DNA of 64,000 nt, taken from NCBI GenBank assembly GCA_026122225.1, contig JANEZZ010002354.1, forward strand, positions 496,001-560,000, read 5' to 3'. Each line of letters opens with the position of its first letter. Positions within the stretch are counted from its first letter, which is position 1. The position numbers and the translations under genes are program-made. Positions 44,001 to 55,447 of the stretch are shown here, piece after piece. The notes under the pieces were generated by a model that saw only the letters and a list, made by a program, of their open reading frames with translations, made no database searches and was not told the origin of the DNA. The stretch is from Heloderma charlesbogerti (Eukaryota; Chordata; Lepidosauria; Squamata; Helodermatidae).

Positions 44001-45886
44001 GCATTGCATCTTCTCAGTGTCGTCCAGCAGAGATTTTCCAAGTGGTTCATGGCCTGTTACATCCTGGGCCAGGGAGAGAGATGGTGGAACCCTTGGTGGC
44101 ATGCTGTGATGAGTTTGCAAGGCACTTTGAAGATAAAGTCGCCCAGATTCATCATGAATTGGACACCACAATTAATGCAGTTCTATTGGTAGAGGCGTTC
44201 AGAGCACCGTCTGGTCCAGTTTTATTGGATGAGTTTCAGTTACTGAGGCCTGCGGATGCGGACAAGGTGCTTGTCCAAGTCCGATCGACCACTTGTGTGC
44301 TAGACCCTTGCCCTTCATGCTTATTAAATCAAACAAGGAGGGGATGTCCGGCTGGGTCCAGGAGGTTGTAAATTCCTCCTTGAGAGAGGGAGTGGTGCCG
44401 GCTGCTTTAAAAGAGGCGGTAATAAGACCACTCCTGAAAAAGCCTAACCTGGACCCGAAGGATGTTACAATTATAGGCCAGTGGCCAACATCCCCTTCCT
44501 GGGCAAGGTGCTTGAGCGGGTGGTTGTAGGACAGCTAGGGATGTCAGAGAATTCTGCCACAGATCTTGGTGAGGCCAAATGCCAGTGTATTCAGCCCCCC
44601 GAACTCCGTGGCAGAACGGCCTGCCCCCCCGCCCCCCCGGATCCCCCCCGGGACGAGACTTACCTGGGGTGGATGTTCCGGGTGGCGGCGGCTCCGGCGG
44701 CAGCTTTGGCGGCGGTGGCTGGTCTTCCGACCAGCTGCTGCTGCCACCATTTACAGTCTTGTGGGGGGGGTTGGGTTTTTTTTACAAGACGTGATAGGCT
44801 ACGTAAAGATTTACGTAGTCTATCATAGCTGGGTAAAAAAAAAAAGCGTACGCAAATGTTTATTTAAATAATAAATAAATATTATATAAATAATAAATAA
44901 TATTATATTAAATAATAAATAATAAATAAATATTATTTAATATTTACGTAGGCTAAAAGTGTGAACCAAAAAGGGACGCAAATAGCGCCCGCTATGCTAT
45001 TTGCGTTCCCCTTTATTTTCGCCATCATAGTCTACGTAAATATTTACGTAGATTAAGACGGCCAAAAATAAGGGACACAAATGGTGGCGGCCATAGCCGC
45101 TGGCATTTGCGTACGTGGTTCCCCCCCCCCAGAGCCCTCCGTGGCCGGAAATCCAGCCGTGGACGCCTCTGGCCTGGGCTGGGCCTGGCCGGCTACTCCG
45201 CGGACCTGCCACGGAGCACAGCTGGCCATGGAGGATTCCGGGGGGGAGGAATGGACCGTCAAGGATTCCGGGGGAAGGGACGGAATTCCTCCCCCCCCAT
45301 CAACATAATCCTCAGAACGGTAAGTGACTTTCGTACATCCCGACAGCTCCAGGCACTCTTGAATGAAACAGATTATCTAGATCCATTTCAATCGGGCTTC
45401 AGTCCTGGTTTTGAAACGGAAACTGCCTTGGCCGCCCTGTGGGATGACCTCTGCCAGGAGAGGGACAGGGGGAGTGCGACCCTGTTGATTCTCCTGGACC
45501 TCTCAGCAGCTTTCGATACCATCGACCATGGTATCCTTCTGGATAGGTTGTCTGGGCTGGAAGTTGGAGGCACTGCACTGCAGTGGTTCCGCTCCTACTG
45601 GAATGGCCAATTCCAGAAGATGGTGCTGGGGGATTATTGCTCTCTGCCATGGCAAGAGATTATTGTTCTCTGCCATGGGGTTCCACAGGGCTCTATTTTA
45701 TCCCCCATGCTGTTTAACATCTACATGAAACCACTGCGGGAGGTTATTCGGAGGTGTGGGCTGAGGTGCCATCAATATGCAGATGACACCCAGCTCTACC
45801 TCTCTTTCTCATCAAACCCAGGTGAGGCAGTGGCTGTTCTAAATCAATGCCTGGGCACAGCAATGGACTGGATGAGGGCCAATTAA
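44001..45886 (+). pseudogene. L2 reverse transcriptase (split by MITE F)
   Basis: 44042-44371 covers the pre-RT region (DEFARHFEDKVAQIHHEL). 44293-44529 gives VVNSSLREGVVPAALKEAVI and RPLLKKPNLDPKD. After MITE F the core reads QALLNETDYLDPFQSGF, LLDLSAAFDTIDHGILLDRL, GVPQGSILSPMLFNIYM and HQYADDTQLYLSF, with the catalytic YADD intact. A tandem duplication of LCHGVP-like sequence (CTCTGCCATGG) is present near 45640-45680. The frame stops at 45884. Confidence 0.92.
44536..45341. mobile_element. Palindrome-chain hAT-like MITE, copy F
   Basis: 806 bp. Begins TAGGGATGTCAGAGAATTCT, ends TTTCGTACATCCC; the expected TA is missing at the right end. GACAGC lies on both sides (44530-44535, 45342-45347), a shortened duplication. 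Where other copies have a CAAATGGCGGC hairpin, there is an AT-rich expansion of TAAATAATAAATAAATATTA units (44858-44943). Central half-hairpins AATAGCGCCC / CTATTTGCGTT remain at 44980-45010. Confidence 0.9.
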
Positions 45887-45904
45887 CTGAAACTCAATCC
45901 AGAC

Positions 45905-46511
45905 TAGGGATGTACAAAATACTTACCTCCAGGTTCCGGGGGGCATCCACGGGGGGGGGGGCAGGCGATCCATCTCTCTCCCCAGAATCCTACCCGGCCG
46001 GCTTCGCTCCATGGTGAATCTGCAAAGCCACCGGCCAGGCCCGTCCGTAGCTGGACTTTCGTCTGCTGCCGGGCTGTGGCCGCAAACGGCATCCGGCATA
46101 GGGGATGCCATTTGCATCCCTGCTTTAGCCGTGATAGGCTACGTAAACATTTACATAGCCTATCACGAAAAGAATAGCGATGCAAATGGCGTAGCGGACG
46201 CCATTTGTGTCCCTGCTCTTTGCTGGAGCAGTGGATGGCAGCAGACAGACCAGACCAGCCAGCGGCAGGTAGGGTCTGTCCCGGGGGGATTTTAGGGGGT
46301 GGGGGGTTAGTCTGTTCCGCCATGGACTACGTAAATATTTATGTAGCCTATCACAGCTAAAGCAGGGATGCAAATGGCATCCCCTACACTGGATGCCATT
46401 TGCGGCCACAGCCTGGCAGCGGACGGAAGTCCGGCTGTGGCTGGGGAGGATTCTGGACTCATTGGATTCCGGACTCATTGGAGTCCGTGGCGGATTTCTC
46501 CTCCATCCCTC
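45905..46511. mobile_element. Palindrome-chain hAT-like MITE, copy G
   Basis: 607 bp, flanked by exact ATCCAGAC duplications (45897-45904, 46512-46519). Begins TAGGGATGTACAAAATACTT, ends TCCATCCCTC. It holds a GTGATAGGCTACGTAAACAT hairpin (46129-46167), ATGCCATTTGCATCCC stems (46083-46120 against 46363-46405), and half a hairpin near 46324-46352. The L2 fragment at 174-181 is the matching empty site. Confidence 0.93.
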
Positions 46512-47228
46512 ATCCAGACAAAATGGAGGTACTGTTAGTGGGTGGTTCATCTGCCCAGCTAGGTGATATTCAACCTGTTCTGGAGAGGGTTGCACTCCCC
46601 CTAAAGGATCACGTTCGTAGTTTGGGGGTGCTTTTGGATCCAGAACTGTCACTTGAGGCACAGGTGAACGCAGCGGCACGGAGCACTTTTTATCAGCTTA
46701 GGCTGATATACCAACTACGCCCTTATCTGGACAGAGATAGCTTAGCTACAGTTATCCATGCTCTGATAACTTCTCGTCTGGATTACTTCAATGTGTTATA
46801 CGTGGGGCTGCCTTTGAAAACAGTCTGGAAACTTCAGCTGGTCCAAAACAGGGCAGCAAGATTGTTAACAGGGACTGGCCAGTCAGCTCATTACACCAGT
46901 AGTTTTTCAGCTGCACTGCCTGCCAGTCCATTTCCGGGCCTGATTCAAAGTGCTGGTGTTAACATTCAAAACCCTTAACAGCTTGGGGCCAGGTTATCTG
47001 ACGGATCACCTCCTCCCATATGTGCCTGCCCTGCCCTTAAGATCATCCTCAGCAGCCCTTCTCCGTGAGCTCCTGCCTAAAGAAGTGAGGCGGGTGGCTA
47101 CTAGGAGGACTTTTTCTGCTGTGGCACCCCGGCTCTGGAATGAGCTCCCTAGTGAGGTTCGCCTGGCGCCTACATTGTATTCCTTTCGGCGCCAGGTGAA
47201 GACCTTTTTATTTTCCCAGGCATTTTAA
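46512..47228 (+). pseudogene. L2 C-terminal domain
   Basis: Reads MEVLLVGGSSAQLGDIQPVL, LKDHVRSLGVLLDPELSLEA, LDYFNVLYVGLP and LQLVQNRAARLLTGT to 46978. After a frameshift it continues with LNSLGPGYLTDHLLPYVP, VATRRTFSAVAPRLWNELPS and FRRQVKTFLFSQAF (to 47228). It is the standard L2 C-terminus. Confidence 0.92.
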
Positions 47229-47455
47229 CATTTTAGCTTTCTAGACTTTTAGCTTTGCTGTTTTAAATCTGTATTTTAAACTCCTGTACTGCTGCTAGGT
47301 TTTATTGTGGTTGTATTGTTATATTGTGGTTTTAATGTTCTATATATTTTATATTGTTTTATTGTGTGTTGTTTGGTTTTAATTTTTGTGAACTGCCCAG
47401 AGAGCTTCAGCTATTGCGCGGTATAGAAATGAAATAAATATAAATAAATAAATAA

Positions 47456-48230
47456 TAAAATTTCTGGCAATGGTCATTTTCAGGGGTTGCAGGAGGAACA
47501 GTATACAACAACAGGACTGGGGGAAAGAGACTTCCTGTCCCTTTTAGTGACTACTAGTAATTGAATGTTTAGGGTCACTTTGGCAAGGGAATGGATATCC
47601 TCAGCATGATAGAAAGCAGTCCTTTTTGAACCTATCCGTACTGTTGGTCATTATTCCATTTGTGTTATCTTATCCCATTCCAAAACCATTTGAATGCTTT
47701 TATCCAGACAATGGATGAGAGAAACTGTAGCCTTTAGTCATTGCTATCCATGCCAAATAGGTATCAAGCAGCTGTCCATAAAAAGGCTGTGCTAGTGGAT
47801 CATACTGGGTTTAATTTGCTCCATACAGTGTTCTTCAAAGTGTTTGGAAGAATGTGTGGGAGTATTACCTTCATATTGGCTATACCAGATAGCCCCTCTA
47901 TTAACAGTCTGTTATCTGGGACTACCTTGGTTATCTCTCAAAACAGTTGTTACTAGGTAGGATTAACCATTACACCAAACACACCATATAGAACAGGGGC
48001 CCAATAAAATAGAGCCCTGTGCTGTATTGTAGGCCTTTGATGTACTGGATTCACTTATATCTCCTTTACATGTATCCCAACTGACATGCTTGTTTCCTTG
48101 TTCCCATGTCAGTTATGGGCAATGTCAAGAAGTTTCTATCCACATGGTTTCTCTTTATTAGTGTGTTTAGCATATCATGCAAGCAATGTACCTCTTGAGG
48201 GAACACCTTTTCCCATGCAGGTGGCAGCAA
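47456..48230. other. Unassigned stretch
   Basis: No recognisable feature. Confidence 0.4.
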
Positions 48231-48231
48231 C

Positions 48232-48612
48232 ACAGAATCATAGAATAGTAGGGTTGGAAGGGGCCTACAAGACCATCGAGTCCAACCCCCTGCTCATTGC
48301 AGGAATCCAAGTCAGATCATCCCTGACAGATGGCTGTCCAGCCTCATCTTGAATGTCTCCAGTGTGGGAGAGCCCACCACCTCCCTAGGGAATTGGTTCC
48401 ATTGTTGTTGTATTGCTCTAACAGTCAGGAAGTTTCTCCTGATGTTCAGCCGGAATCTGGCTTCCTGTAACTTGAGCCCATTTTTCCATGTCCTGAATTC
48501 TGGGATGGTTGAGAAGAGATCCTGGCCTTCCTCTCTGTGACAACCTTTCAAGTACTTGAAGAGCGCTATCATCTCTCCCCTCAGTCTTCTCTTCTCAAGG
48601 CTAAGCATGCCC
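48232..48612 (-). mobile_element. CR1 LINE 3' end
   Basis: The minus strand encodes [50 protein letters not shown] and LETFKMRLDSHLSGMI (48614-48312). A short 3' UTR with GGCCCCTTCCAACCCTACTA and the ATTCTATGATT end follows. 5' truncated. Confidence 0.92.
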
Positions 48613-48634
48613 ATGTTGGCTGCGATACATGTAA

Positions 48635-48897
48635 AGCAGGAATGGGAAACCTGTTGTTGGATACCAACTCAAATCAGTCACAGCCAACATTTATTCTATT
48701 CTGCTTTTTTACTTATAATATTTATGTACGATCTTTCCACAAATGTCACCAAAGCAGTGTACAAATAAAACAACAACACATAAAAAGCAATAAAACCACT
48801 GCTCATAATTTAAAAGGCCAAAGTGACCATGACCAATGGTCGGGGAAGATGCGTCCTGTAGTCCAACAACATCTGGAGTACCACAGCTTTCCCATCA
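48635..48897. mobile_element. Palindromic hAT-like MITE interrupted by a retroelement tail
   Basis: The left AGCAGGAATGGGAAACCTGT and right ACCACAGCTTTCCCAT ends belong to the family at 33080 and 57665, with GTAGTCCAACAACATCTGGA in the right arm. About 48690-48825 is extra sequence with ACAAATAAAACAACAACACA and GCAATAAAACC words, probably an inserted SINE tail. Confidence 0.55.
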
Positions 48898-49014
48898 AAT
48901 AAAACAACAACACATAATGCAATCTTAGGCCAACTCATATTTTTGTGGTGGTAGTAGCTGAAAAACAAATTCTTCAGGGTCACATTGGTAATGTGTGGTT
49001 AGTCACATGTATTT

Positions 49015-49142
49015 ATTTATAACACTGATATGCCATCTTTCTTCCATGGTAGAAATAAAGACATTCATGGAGTTTGCAGGCAGTCTCCCATCCAGACACT
49101 ACCAGAACCAGTTCTGCTTAGCTTCAGCAAGGTGCTTTCATC
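49015..49142 (-). mobile_element. 5S rRNA-derived SINE, split by a MITE
   Basis: Reverse complement: GCTGAAGCTAAGCAGAACTG, then GTGTCTGGATGGGAGACTGC. This matches the 5S rRNA internal region (GAAGCTAAGCAG ... GGATGGGAGAC). A SINE-type tail (GGCATATCAGTGTTATAAAT) follows. The rest of the head continues after the MITE at 50284-50325. It is not a functional 5S gene. 5S-derived SINEs are known in squamates (family knowledge). Confidence 0.75.
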
Positions 49143-50283
49143 TAGGGACGTATGAGAATTTTGTTTCTACTCACAAAACGTGTGAGCGTGTCCTGTTCTA
49201 AGCTCCGAATGTGAATGCAAGCATGTGTCTGCCGAAAATGTTCCCAAATTGTTGAACACGTGCTCGCATTCATTTCATTCCTGGTTCCCAATTTGATTTG
49301 CACAAATTTCCTAATTTGCGCAAATTTCTCAGACGATTGAATCAGCCTATGGAGGGAATTTGTGCCAGTTGGGGAATTTGCGCAAATTGGGGGAGATTTG
49401 CGCAAATTGGGGGAGATTTGCGCAAATCTACCATTTGACCGCTGCTTGATACGCCCATGAAATTTTATTTTATTTTGAAATAAACTCAGCAAAATAAAGC
49501 TAACAAAAAGAAGAAATGGAACATACATAATAATAAATAAAAATCACTAAAGAAACAAAGGATTCAGTAATTATAAATCTTAGTCTATAACTGATATGCT
49601 TAAGGAACATCTACGTCTTGAGTAGAAGCAGAATACCTAACTAAAGTAAAAATACAAGTTATATAAGATATAAAAAGAGTGTGTTTTGAGTGTATGTCAT
49701 TTTGGGTGTATATGTGTATTAATCAGAGAAATTGTACTTGGAATTTTATCATAATTTTTAAGAGCTCCATGGAAACCATGGTGCTATAACATCATTCTTC
49801 AAGTTAGGATTCCTAGCCTGCTGCATTTGCTGAGTAAGTCTATGCATACTCATGGTCTTCCAAATTTTATCAACCCATTGCTCTTTAGTTGGTTGCTTTG
49901 GAGACTTCCAATTACATGCTATATATGACTTTGCAGCTGTCTTCAATTGCCTAAGAAGGTCTTTATGGAGGAATCCAGGATCATTAGGTTCAAAAAGATG
50001 AAGCAGCATTGCTTTGGAGTTACCAGTGGTCTGACATGAAGAAATTCCTGACAATAATCAGTAACCACGTTCTAAAACTCCCACACTGTACAACATTCCC
50101 ACCAAAGATGAAAGTGTGAACCAGTGTGACCACACTCCTTCTTCTGCTTCATTTGCACAAGTTTCCCATTCGCACAGAGGGAGCAGCGATCGCAAGCAAA
50201 CAGGAATGTGGCACGAGATGAATGGTAAGATGATGTTCAGAGAATCCTGGCAATCTGGAACATCGCTTGTTCTCCCATCCCTA
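49143..50283. mobile_element. AT-type MITE with TAGGGACGT ends, carrying an L1 insertion
   Basis: Begins TAGGGACGTATGAGAATTTT, ends TCTCCCATCCCTA. Flanks CTTTCATC (49135-49142) and CATTCATC (50284-50291) agree at 7 of 8. MITE parts are 49143-49455 and about 50156-50283; an antisense L1 lies between. Inside is a 20-bp tandem unit (CGCAAATTGGGGGAGATTTG, 49381-49428). Confidence 0.8.
49456..50155 (-). pseudogene. L1 ORF2 C-terminus and 3' UTR
   Basis: The minus strand reads LLRQLKTAAKSYIACNWKSP, KQPTKEQWVDKIWKTMSMHR (open 50054-49758). This is the L1 ORF2 tail pattern (AA..IA..WK....P....W..KI). Upstream are traces of HTFIFGGNV. The 3' UTR follows down to an A-rich end (plus-strand TTTTATTTTATTTTG at 49462). 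5' truncated. Confidence 0.8.
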
Positions 50284-50325
50284 CATTCATCATGAAGGCA
50301 TCATGTGCCTCCAGACCATGTACCA

Positions 50326-51690
50326 GAGTTGCATAAACTCTGTCACTCCAATCAGTGTGTTACTTCCCTTGCCAGCATCATAGGCCATATGGGTGCGGAT
50401 GCAGTGACACATTGCCATGCATTACCAAAGTGACATGGAGCTGGTCTTTGGGAGAGTGATGTTTCAGCAGCTACTGTGCTACCAAGGGAATATATGAAGT
50501 TGCTGTTACACTTCAAGATGTGGTAGCCCCAAGTCCAGCATGTAGCATCCTTGGAGAGCTGCCAGGGCCTCCAAACCCAAGCAGGGACCATGGCTGACAG
50601 CTGCCTGACCTCCCACAATACGCACCATGGGAACTGCCATTTCCATTTCCCACAGCATCTTGGAGCAATGCATTGTAGGCATTGTGAGAAATAGCAGCTT
50701 TCAGACCATGAGCACTGCTGCTGATTGCTGCCTCAAGGGGGAACCAATACACTGGGGGCTGTTTGCCAAAGGCTCACGAAAACGTGGAGCTGGCCCTGGC
50801 CTGATGATTTCACCATCATATAGTAGATAAGCAGCAACCATGTTTCACACATACAGAAAGATTCAGGAAGTCTACACAGCATGGACATGGCATGGCTATG
50901 CATGGTATGGGATTAGCAGAACAATGGAAATATATCTGTGCCAGGACATGATTCTGAGCTTCTCTGAGTGGAGGTTACAGGTGCTGTAGTACATTTTTCT
51001 GTAGGATTGACATCCTAGAATGGGAATTGGCAAAGATAACCATGTTTTGTATTCCATTGTCCATGGTTACAACTTATGCATTTACTTTTGCCTACAATTA
51101 GGCATGCATCACAAATCCTGTTTACGATCTAAATTCTGCTTGGGGGAAAAAAGAGATATTTTTCCCTATTTAATTTTATGGCATCAACTCAGACATTTAG
51201 GAGACAATTCACTCACCTCTTTCTCTGGTATAGATGCATTGAGATGCCACTGTCTTCATGTATCTCAATCTAGAGATGTCGCAGGATGGAATAATTTCAA
51301 AGACAGTGTTTCTTACAGTGAATAAAACGTATATGGCTCATTTAGTCCTGTACTGTTGTTTGTAGCTCGCAACACATTTTGAGCATCAGACTAGCACAAT
51401 GAATTTCCCCTCAGTCCCCTAGGTCCTTCTAGTAGAGATGCCAGGGACGGGTTGTGATTCTGTATAACACAATATTCCACTCCATCAAAGCCCAGCACAT
51501 ACTTACATTCTTAAAATTAAACAAATGCATGTGGAGCCCGTGGGCACCAGTATGCACAGAGACACTTCCATTGACTGTCACCAGTCTCCCTGCCCATCCT
51601 GATTTTTTTTTTCAAAAAAAGTGTTTTTTTTAATTATTATTTTTAACCAAGAGGCTGGCAGGCTGCATTAGTTAGAGTGGGGTGATTTGC
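50326..51690. other. Unassigned stretch
   Basis: No gene found. The open frames at 50352-50752 (-) have no recognisable domain. A T run (GATTTTTTTTTTCAAAAAAA) is at 51601-51625. Confidence 0.4.
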
Positions 51691-51693
51691 ATG

Positions 51694-51737
<44 letters not shown>

Positions 51738-51738
51738 T
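51694..51738. repeat. (TC)n(TG)n microsatellite
   Basis: About 15 CT units followed by GTGTGTGTGT. Confidence 0.97.
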
Positions 51739-52360
51739 GCTTGTTTTTTTATGTGATTCATGTGTGTTTTCCTGGGTTTTTGTGCATGTTTTGCCTGGGT
51801 TCTTTTAGGGGTGCATGTGTGTATCTCTGTGTGTGTTTTGCTGAGCATCACCAGTTTGTCTTCTCTAAAATGGCATTTTGCTGTGCTCTCTGTGCAGGCA
51901 AATATGTGATTTGGTATTTGGGTCTCACATCCCATCTCTGCCTTGTAGCTTGGCCCCCCAAACTGAGTCCCTGTCTCTGAGCTTCATCAGTTTGCCTTCT
52001 GTGAAATGGATGTTAGAGCAGAAAACTGTGGGTTCAAGGGTGTTTTTGGGTTTTGGAACTTAGACCCCACCTCTGCCTTGTACTTAGGTTCATCAGCAAG
52101 TTAGTTTTCTTTTTCCCTCATGCATTTGCCATGCCCACCATGGCAGCCATCTTATAAATGGGCAAGCCTCCTTTGTGGCAAACGTTTTGTGTGAGTGCTC
52201 ACTGCACAACGTGCTCACAAAATTCCAAATGTGCCTACTGGCCCAAAAAGTTTGGGGACCCTTGCTTTCGTGGCTAAGGGCTAAATTCGGACCATGCCTG
52301 ATTTAACCTGAGGACTTCAGTCCAGCTAAAGTTAGTCATTGTGACTAAGGGCCAAACTAT
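51739..52360. other. Unassigned stretch with old hAT-like fragment
   Basis: GCCCAAAAAGTTTGGGGACC at 52231-52262 resembles a Charlie-type hAT end. Otherwise nothing is recognisable. Confidence 0.4.
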
Positions 52361-52575
52361 TATTTATTATATTTATAGCCCACCTCTTCTTCAAGGAGCT
52401 CAAATGGGCACACATGTTCTCCCTCCCCTTTTATCCTCACAACAAGCCTGTGAGGTAGGTTGTACTGAGAGGTAGTGACTGGCACCTAGGTACCCTGTGA
52501 ATTCCATGGCTGATATATTTGAGTTGAGGTCTCTCCAATCCTAGTCCAACACTCTAACTGCTACACAACACTGAC
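52361..52575 (-). mobile_element. tRNA-derived SINE
   Basis: CTTCAAGGAGCTCAAATGGG, TTTTATCCTCACAACAAGCC, GTGAGGTAGGTTG and TCCTAGTCCAACACTCTAAC followed by a TGCTACACAACACTG-type head: reverse form of the family at 56772. Confidence 0.85.
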
Positions 52576-52817
52576 TTGACATGCATAATCTATTTTGCCC
52601 CCTCCACCCCAGGTCCCCTTGAAAACAATGGAACTTAAGGAATCTGTCGCTAACCATTTGCTCCATTATTCCAGACCACAGTTCCTCCCATTTCTCCTGG
52701 TGATGTTTACGTACAGCAAACATATAACACGATGTCATCATGCTGACCTGCATTTCCCTGTCCCTATTCCACCATTGACTGCTGCTTGCAGGAGGCAGGA
52801 AAATACTAAGCATGATT

Positions 52818-53057
52818 TTATTGATTGATTGATACATCTATATTCAGCCTTTATTTCCTCTTGCAAGGAACCCAAGGCAGTTTACATGATTCTCCTCCTC
52901 TCTATTTTATCCTCATAGCAACCCTGTGAGGTAGGTTAGGCTGAGAGTCAGTGACTGGCCCAAAATCATCAGCGAGCTTCATGGAAGAGTGGGGGCTAGA
53001 ACCCGGATCAACTGAGTCCCAGTGTGACACTGTAACCACTACACCACGCTGGCCCAC
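52818..53057 (-). mobile_element. tRNA-derived SINE
   Basis: TTTTATCCTCATAGCAACCC, GTGAGGTAGGTTAGGCTGAG, CAGCGAGCTTCATGGAAGAG, GGGGGCTAGAACCCGGATCA (B box reversed) and ACCACTACACCACGCTGGCC (A box reversed). The tail is ATTGATTGATTGAT. Well preserved. Confidence 0.9.
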
Positions 53058-54429
53058 AGGCTGTTGCATCTGCTTTAAATAAACATTACCAGGGGATGCA
53101 TGGATGAGGTGCAGGTCGGCTATGGCTGCATGACTAGACACCCTGCTATTTTGCTGGCTGCTCAATGGCCTTTATTGTGCACTTTGTTCCTAACTTTACC
53201 TGGATTTTGCGGGGCCACAAGATTTAACCAGATTCAACATTTAATCTGGCTGTCCAGATTGATCCCACTGCGTGCAGACTAAGATAAGAATATAATTCCA
53301 ATCAGAACTCTGGAAACCAGAGCAAATATAATAGGCTCCCAAACAACTCTGTATCATTTTATAAAGTTCTTCAATGGGGGGTTGAAAAAGGACTTGGTCT
53401 GGTTATAAACGTAAACTGAATTCTCAAAGTACCACCTTCAAAATTATGCCTCGCTTTCTCCCTTTTTGTGCCATTCACTCTCATTTGAATGTATAAGCCT
53501 TATCCCTCCCCCCATCCCCGTTGTGTGGGAAGTGTGTCGGCGAGCAATGACACGGCTGAGCTGTGCAAGGCTCCAGCAGATCCCATGTCTGAGCTAGTCG
53601 CGAAGCGCTCGGTGCCTGGCTTCCTCGTATCACAACTTCCCAGCCTCACTGCAGTGAAGAAAGAGCAGCGAGATGTTGTGCACCGGAGAGGCCAGTCTCG
53701 GGCAGGCGCATCATCTGGCTACCTGCTTGGCACACTTCTGCGAGCGCAGAATATTCTTAATGCTCCTTCTTTCCCCATCCTTCTGTTCTGCCTTCCTCTG
53801 CAATAGAGTCAACAGCTGTAACAACACATGGAGGGTACTTGGCAGCTGCGAGACACAGATGCAGGGCTCTGTAATGTACTTTTCCCGTCGAAGCGACTGA
53901 GTGTTTTGCTGGCTGCTCGAATGTCTTTATTGCTGTCTGAGTGGCTTGCTATGGCACTCGTTGCAGGTCTGCTGATGGCGGTGTGCAGCCACCCGGGGGG
54001 ATAGGAAATCATGCTGACGGCAGCATGCGCTGGCCGGGCTTGTCCTTTAAGAGGCTTGCAGTCATTTGCACCTATGGATTGGGAAGAGAACTTGACGCTC
54101 TTATGAGCAAGGTCTTCTGCACAGAGCGTTTGATGGAGGAGTCTCTCCGTGACTGCTGTGTTTAAAGGGCAAGGGGTGGGTGCATTTGCTAGAAACCTTG
54201 ACTTTTCCTAGATTAAGGGTGCTACCCGGTACTCACTCACCTTGGAGTTAGTCCCATTGAAATCAGCAAGGGACTTAATTCCAAGTAAACGTGCATAGAT
54301 TAGGGCGACTTACTGCATGCTTCAGAAAAGGCCTCAGTACTTCCTGTAATCCTTCAGCATATTTGTCCATGTCTTTTCTTTAATGTGTGGAGAGGACTAG
54401 TGAGAGCCCCAAGCGCTTCATACTCCCCT
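53058..54429. other. Unassigned; short MITE-like repeat at 54216-54310
   Basis: 53480-54170 is relatively GC-rich and repeat-free, with scattered CpG and no recognisable exon. 54216-54310 (TTAAGGGTGCTACCCGGTAC ... AAACGTGCATAGATTAGGGC) resembles the repeat hosting the BovB tail at 31070-31215. Confidence 0.4.
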
Positions 54430-54830
54430 TCAAAGGGTACAGAGCACAGGAATGAGAAAATCTGTGCATTTCCCGTCCATGTTACTTTTGCATGTTTTTA
54501 TGCTTAATTCTCTTCTGTTTCCACATTAAACTGTGCATGAATCTGCAGCTTTTAAAAAACAAATCCTTTAAAATCCGTATTTAAATACATTTAAATAGGT
54601 ATTTAATGTTTAAATGTAATTAAAATTAAATATTCAAAATGTAATATTTGGAATGTAATATTTAACTTTGAATACATATTTGCATGTGTATTTAAGCATA
54701 TATTTTTTCTCAAAACATGTATTTAAATGCATATTTTGCTTCAAAATACATATTGAAATACATATTCAGTACATATTGTATTTGTATTCTTGTATTTGTA
54801 TTCTTTCAAAATACATATCTAAGGGCGCAA

Positions 54831-55267
54831 TCCTATCAAGATAGGCAGTCTCCTCTGACCTCGGAGGCGACCACCTATCCAAAGCAAGGCAGAAGAGGCA
54901 CGAGGGGGATCGTTCCCTCCACTCATCTCCTGCCTTGCTCTTTTTTGCTAGACAGCCATTTTCGGCTGTGTAGTGGCGGGGGGACTGACTGGGGAGGAAG
55001 GTGCCATACAACACATTGGATGTGTTGTATGTGCAGCTCTGCTCTCCCTGCCCCAGAACCCCCCCCCCCAGAACACCCCCTTTCAGTTGCTCCTCTTCTG
55101 AGCTCGGAGGACGGGGCTTCTCCGCATGGATTCCGAGGCAGTGAGGATGAGGGGGAGGTCAGTTTTCCTGGAACCGACCTTGGAGCGCGGGCTCCAGGGT
55201 TGGTTCACAGAAATGAGCATATTCTATGGCCCTCTAGACAGTGTCTAGTGGCCATAGATTGCTCCCT
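54831..55267. mobile_element. MITE of the 38414 family
   Basis: Left TAAGGGCGCAATCCTATCAA, right GGCCATAGATTGCTCCCTAA. The interior shares GAGGCGACCACCTATCCAAA, AAGCAAGGCAGAAGAGGCAC and GAGCGCGGGCTCCAGGGTTG with 38414-38862. Confidence 0.75.
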
Positions 55268-55447
55268 AAAGGAAGGATCCAATGACTTCTGTGCACAAGT
55301 GCTACTGACGTTGCACTAGCATAAACCAATGCTTGCACGAGATCAATAGTGCTTGCGAGCATGTGGAAACCTGCCACGCTAGCTATAGTTGTTGTGCAAG
55401 GTTACCTAGTGCAACATCAATCGTGGATGCCATTAGATCCTTCCCTG
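55268..55447. mobile_element. Short palindromic MITE
   Basis: Left AGGAAGGATCCAATGAC, right GCCATTAGATCCTTCCCT. Inner arms GTTGCACTAG (about 55310) and CTAGTGCAAC (about 55407) pair. Confidence 0.65.

Larger units (their letters stand above)
40640..47455 (+). mobile_element. Near full-length L2-clade LINE split by four MITEs
   Basis: L2 segments are about 40640-41280, 42199-43193, 44001-44535, 45342-45904 and 46512-47455. Together they give 5' UTR, endonuclease, RT, C-terminal domain, a T-rich 3' UTR and an AAATAAATA tail: about 3.6 kb of L2. Removing the MITEs and one copy of each duplication restores the reading order (for example LLLLNARSV directly before NKIFLIHDLIVDEG). Several stops remain, so it is inactive. 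The 5' boundary is approximate. Confidence 0.9.

Noticed and set aside
49082..49136. 5S rRNA gene fragment or pseudogene of a true 5S locus
   Set aside because: The 5S-like part is fused to a SINE tail, which marks a retrotransposed SINE.
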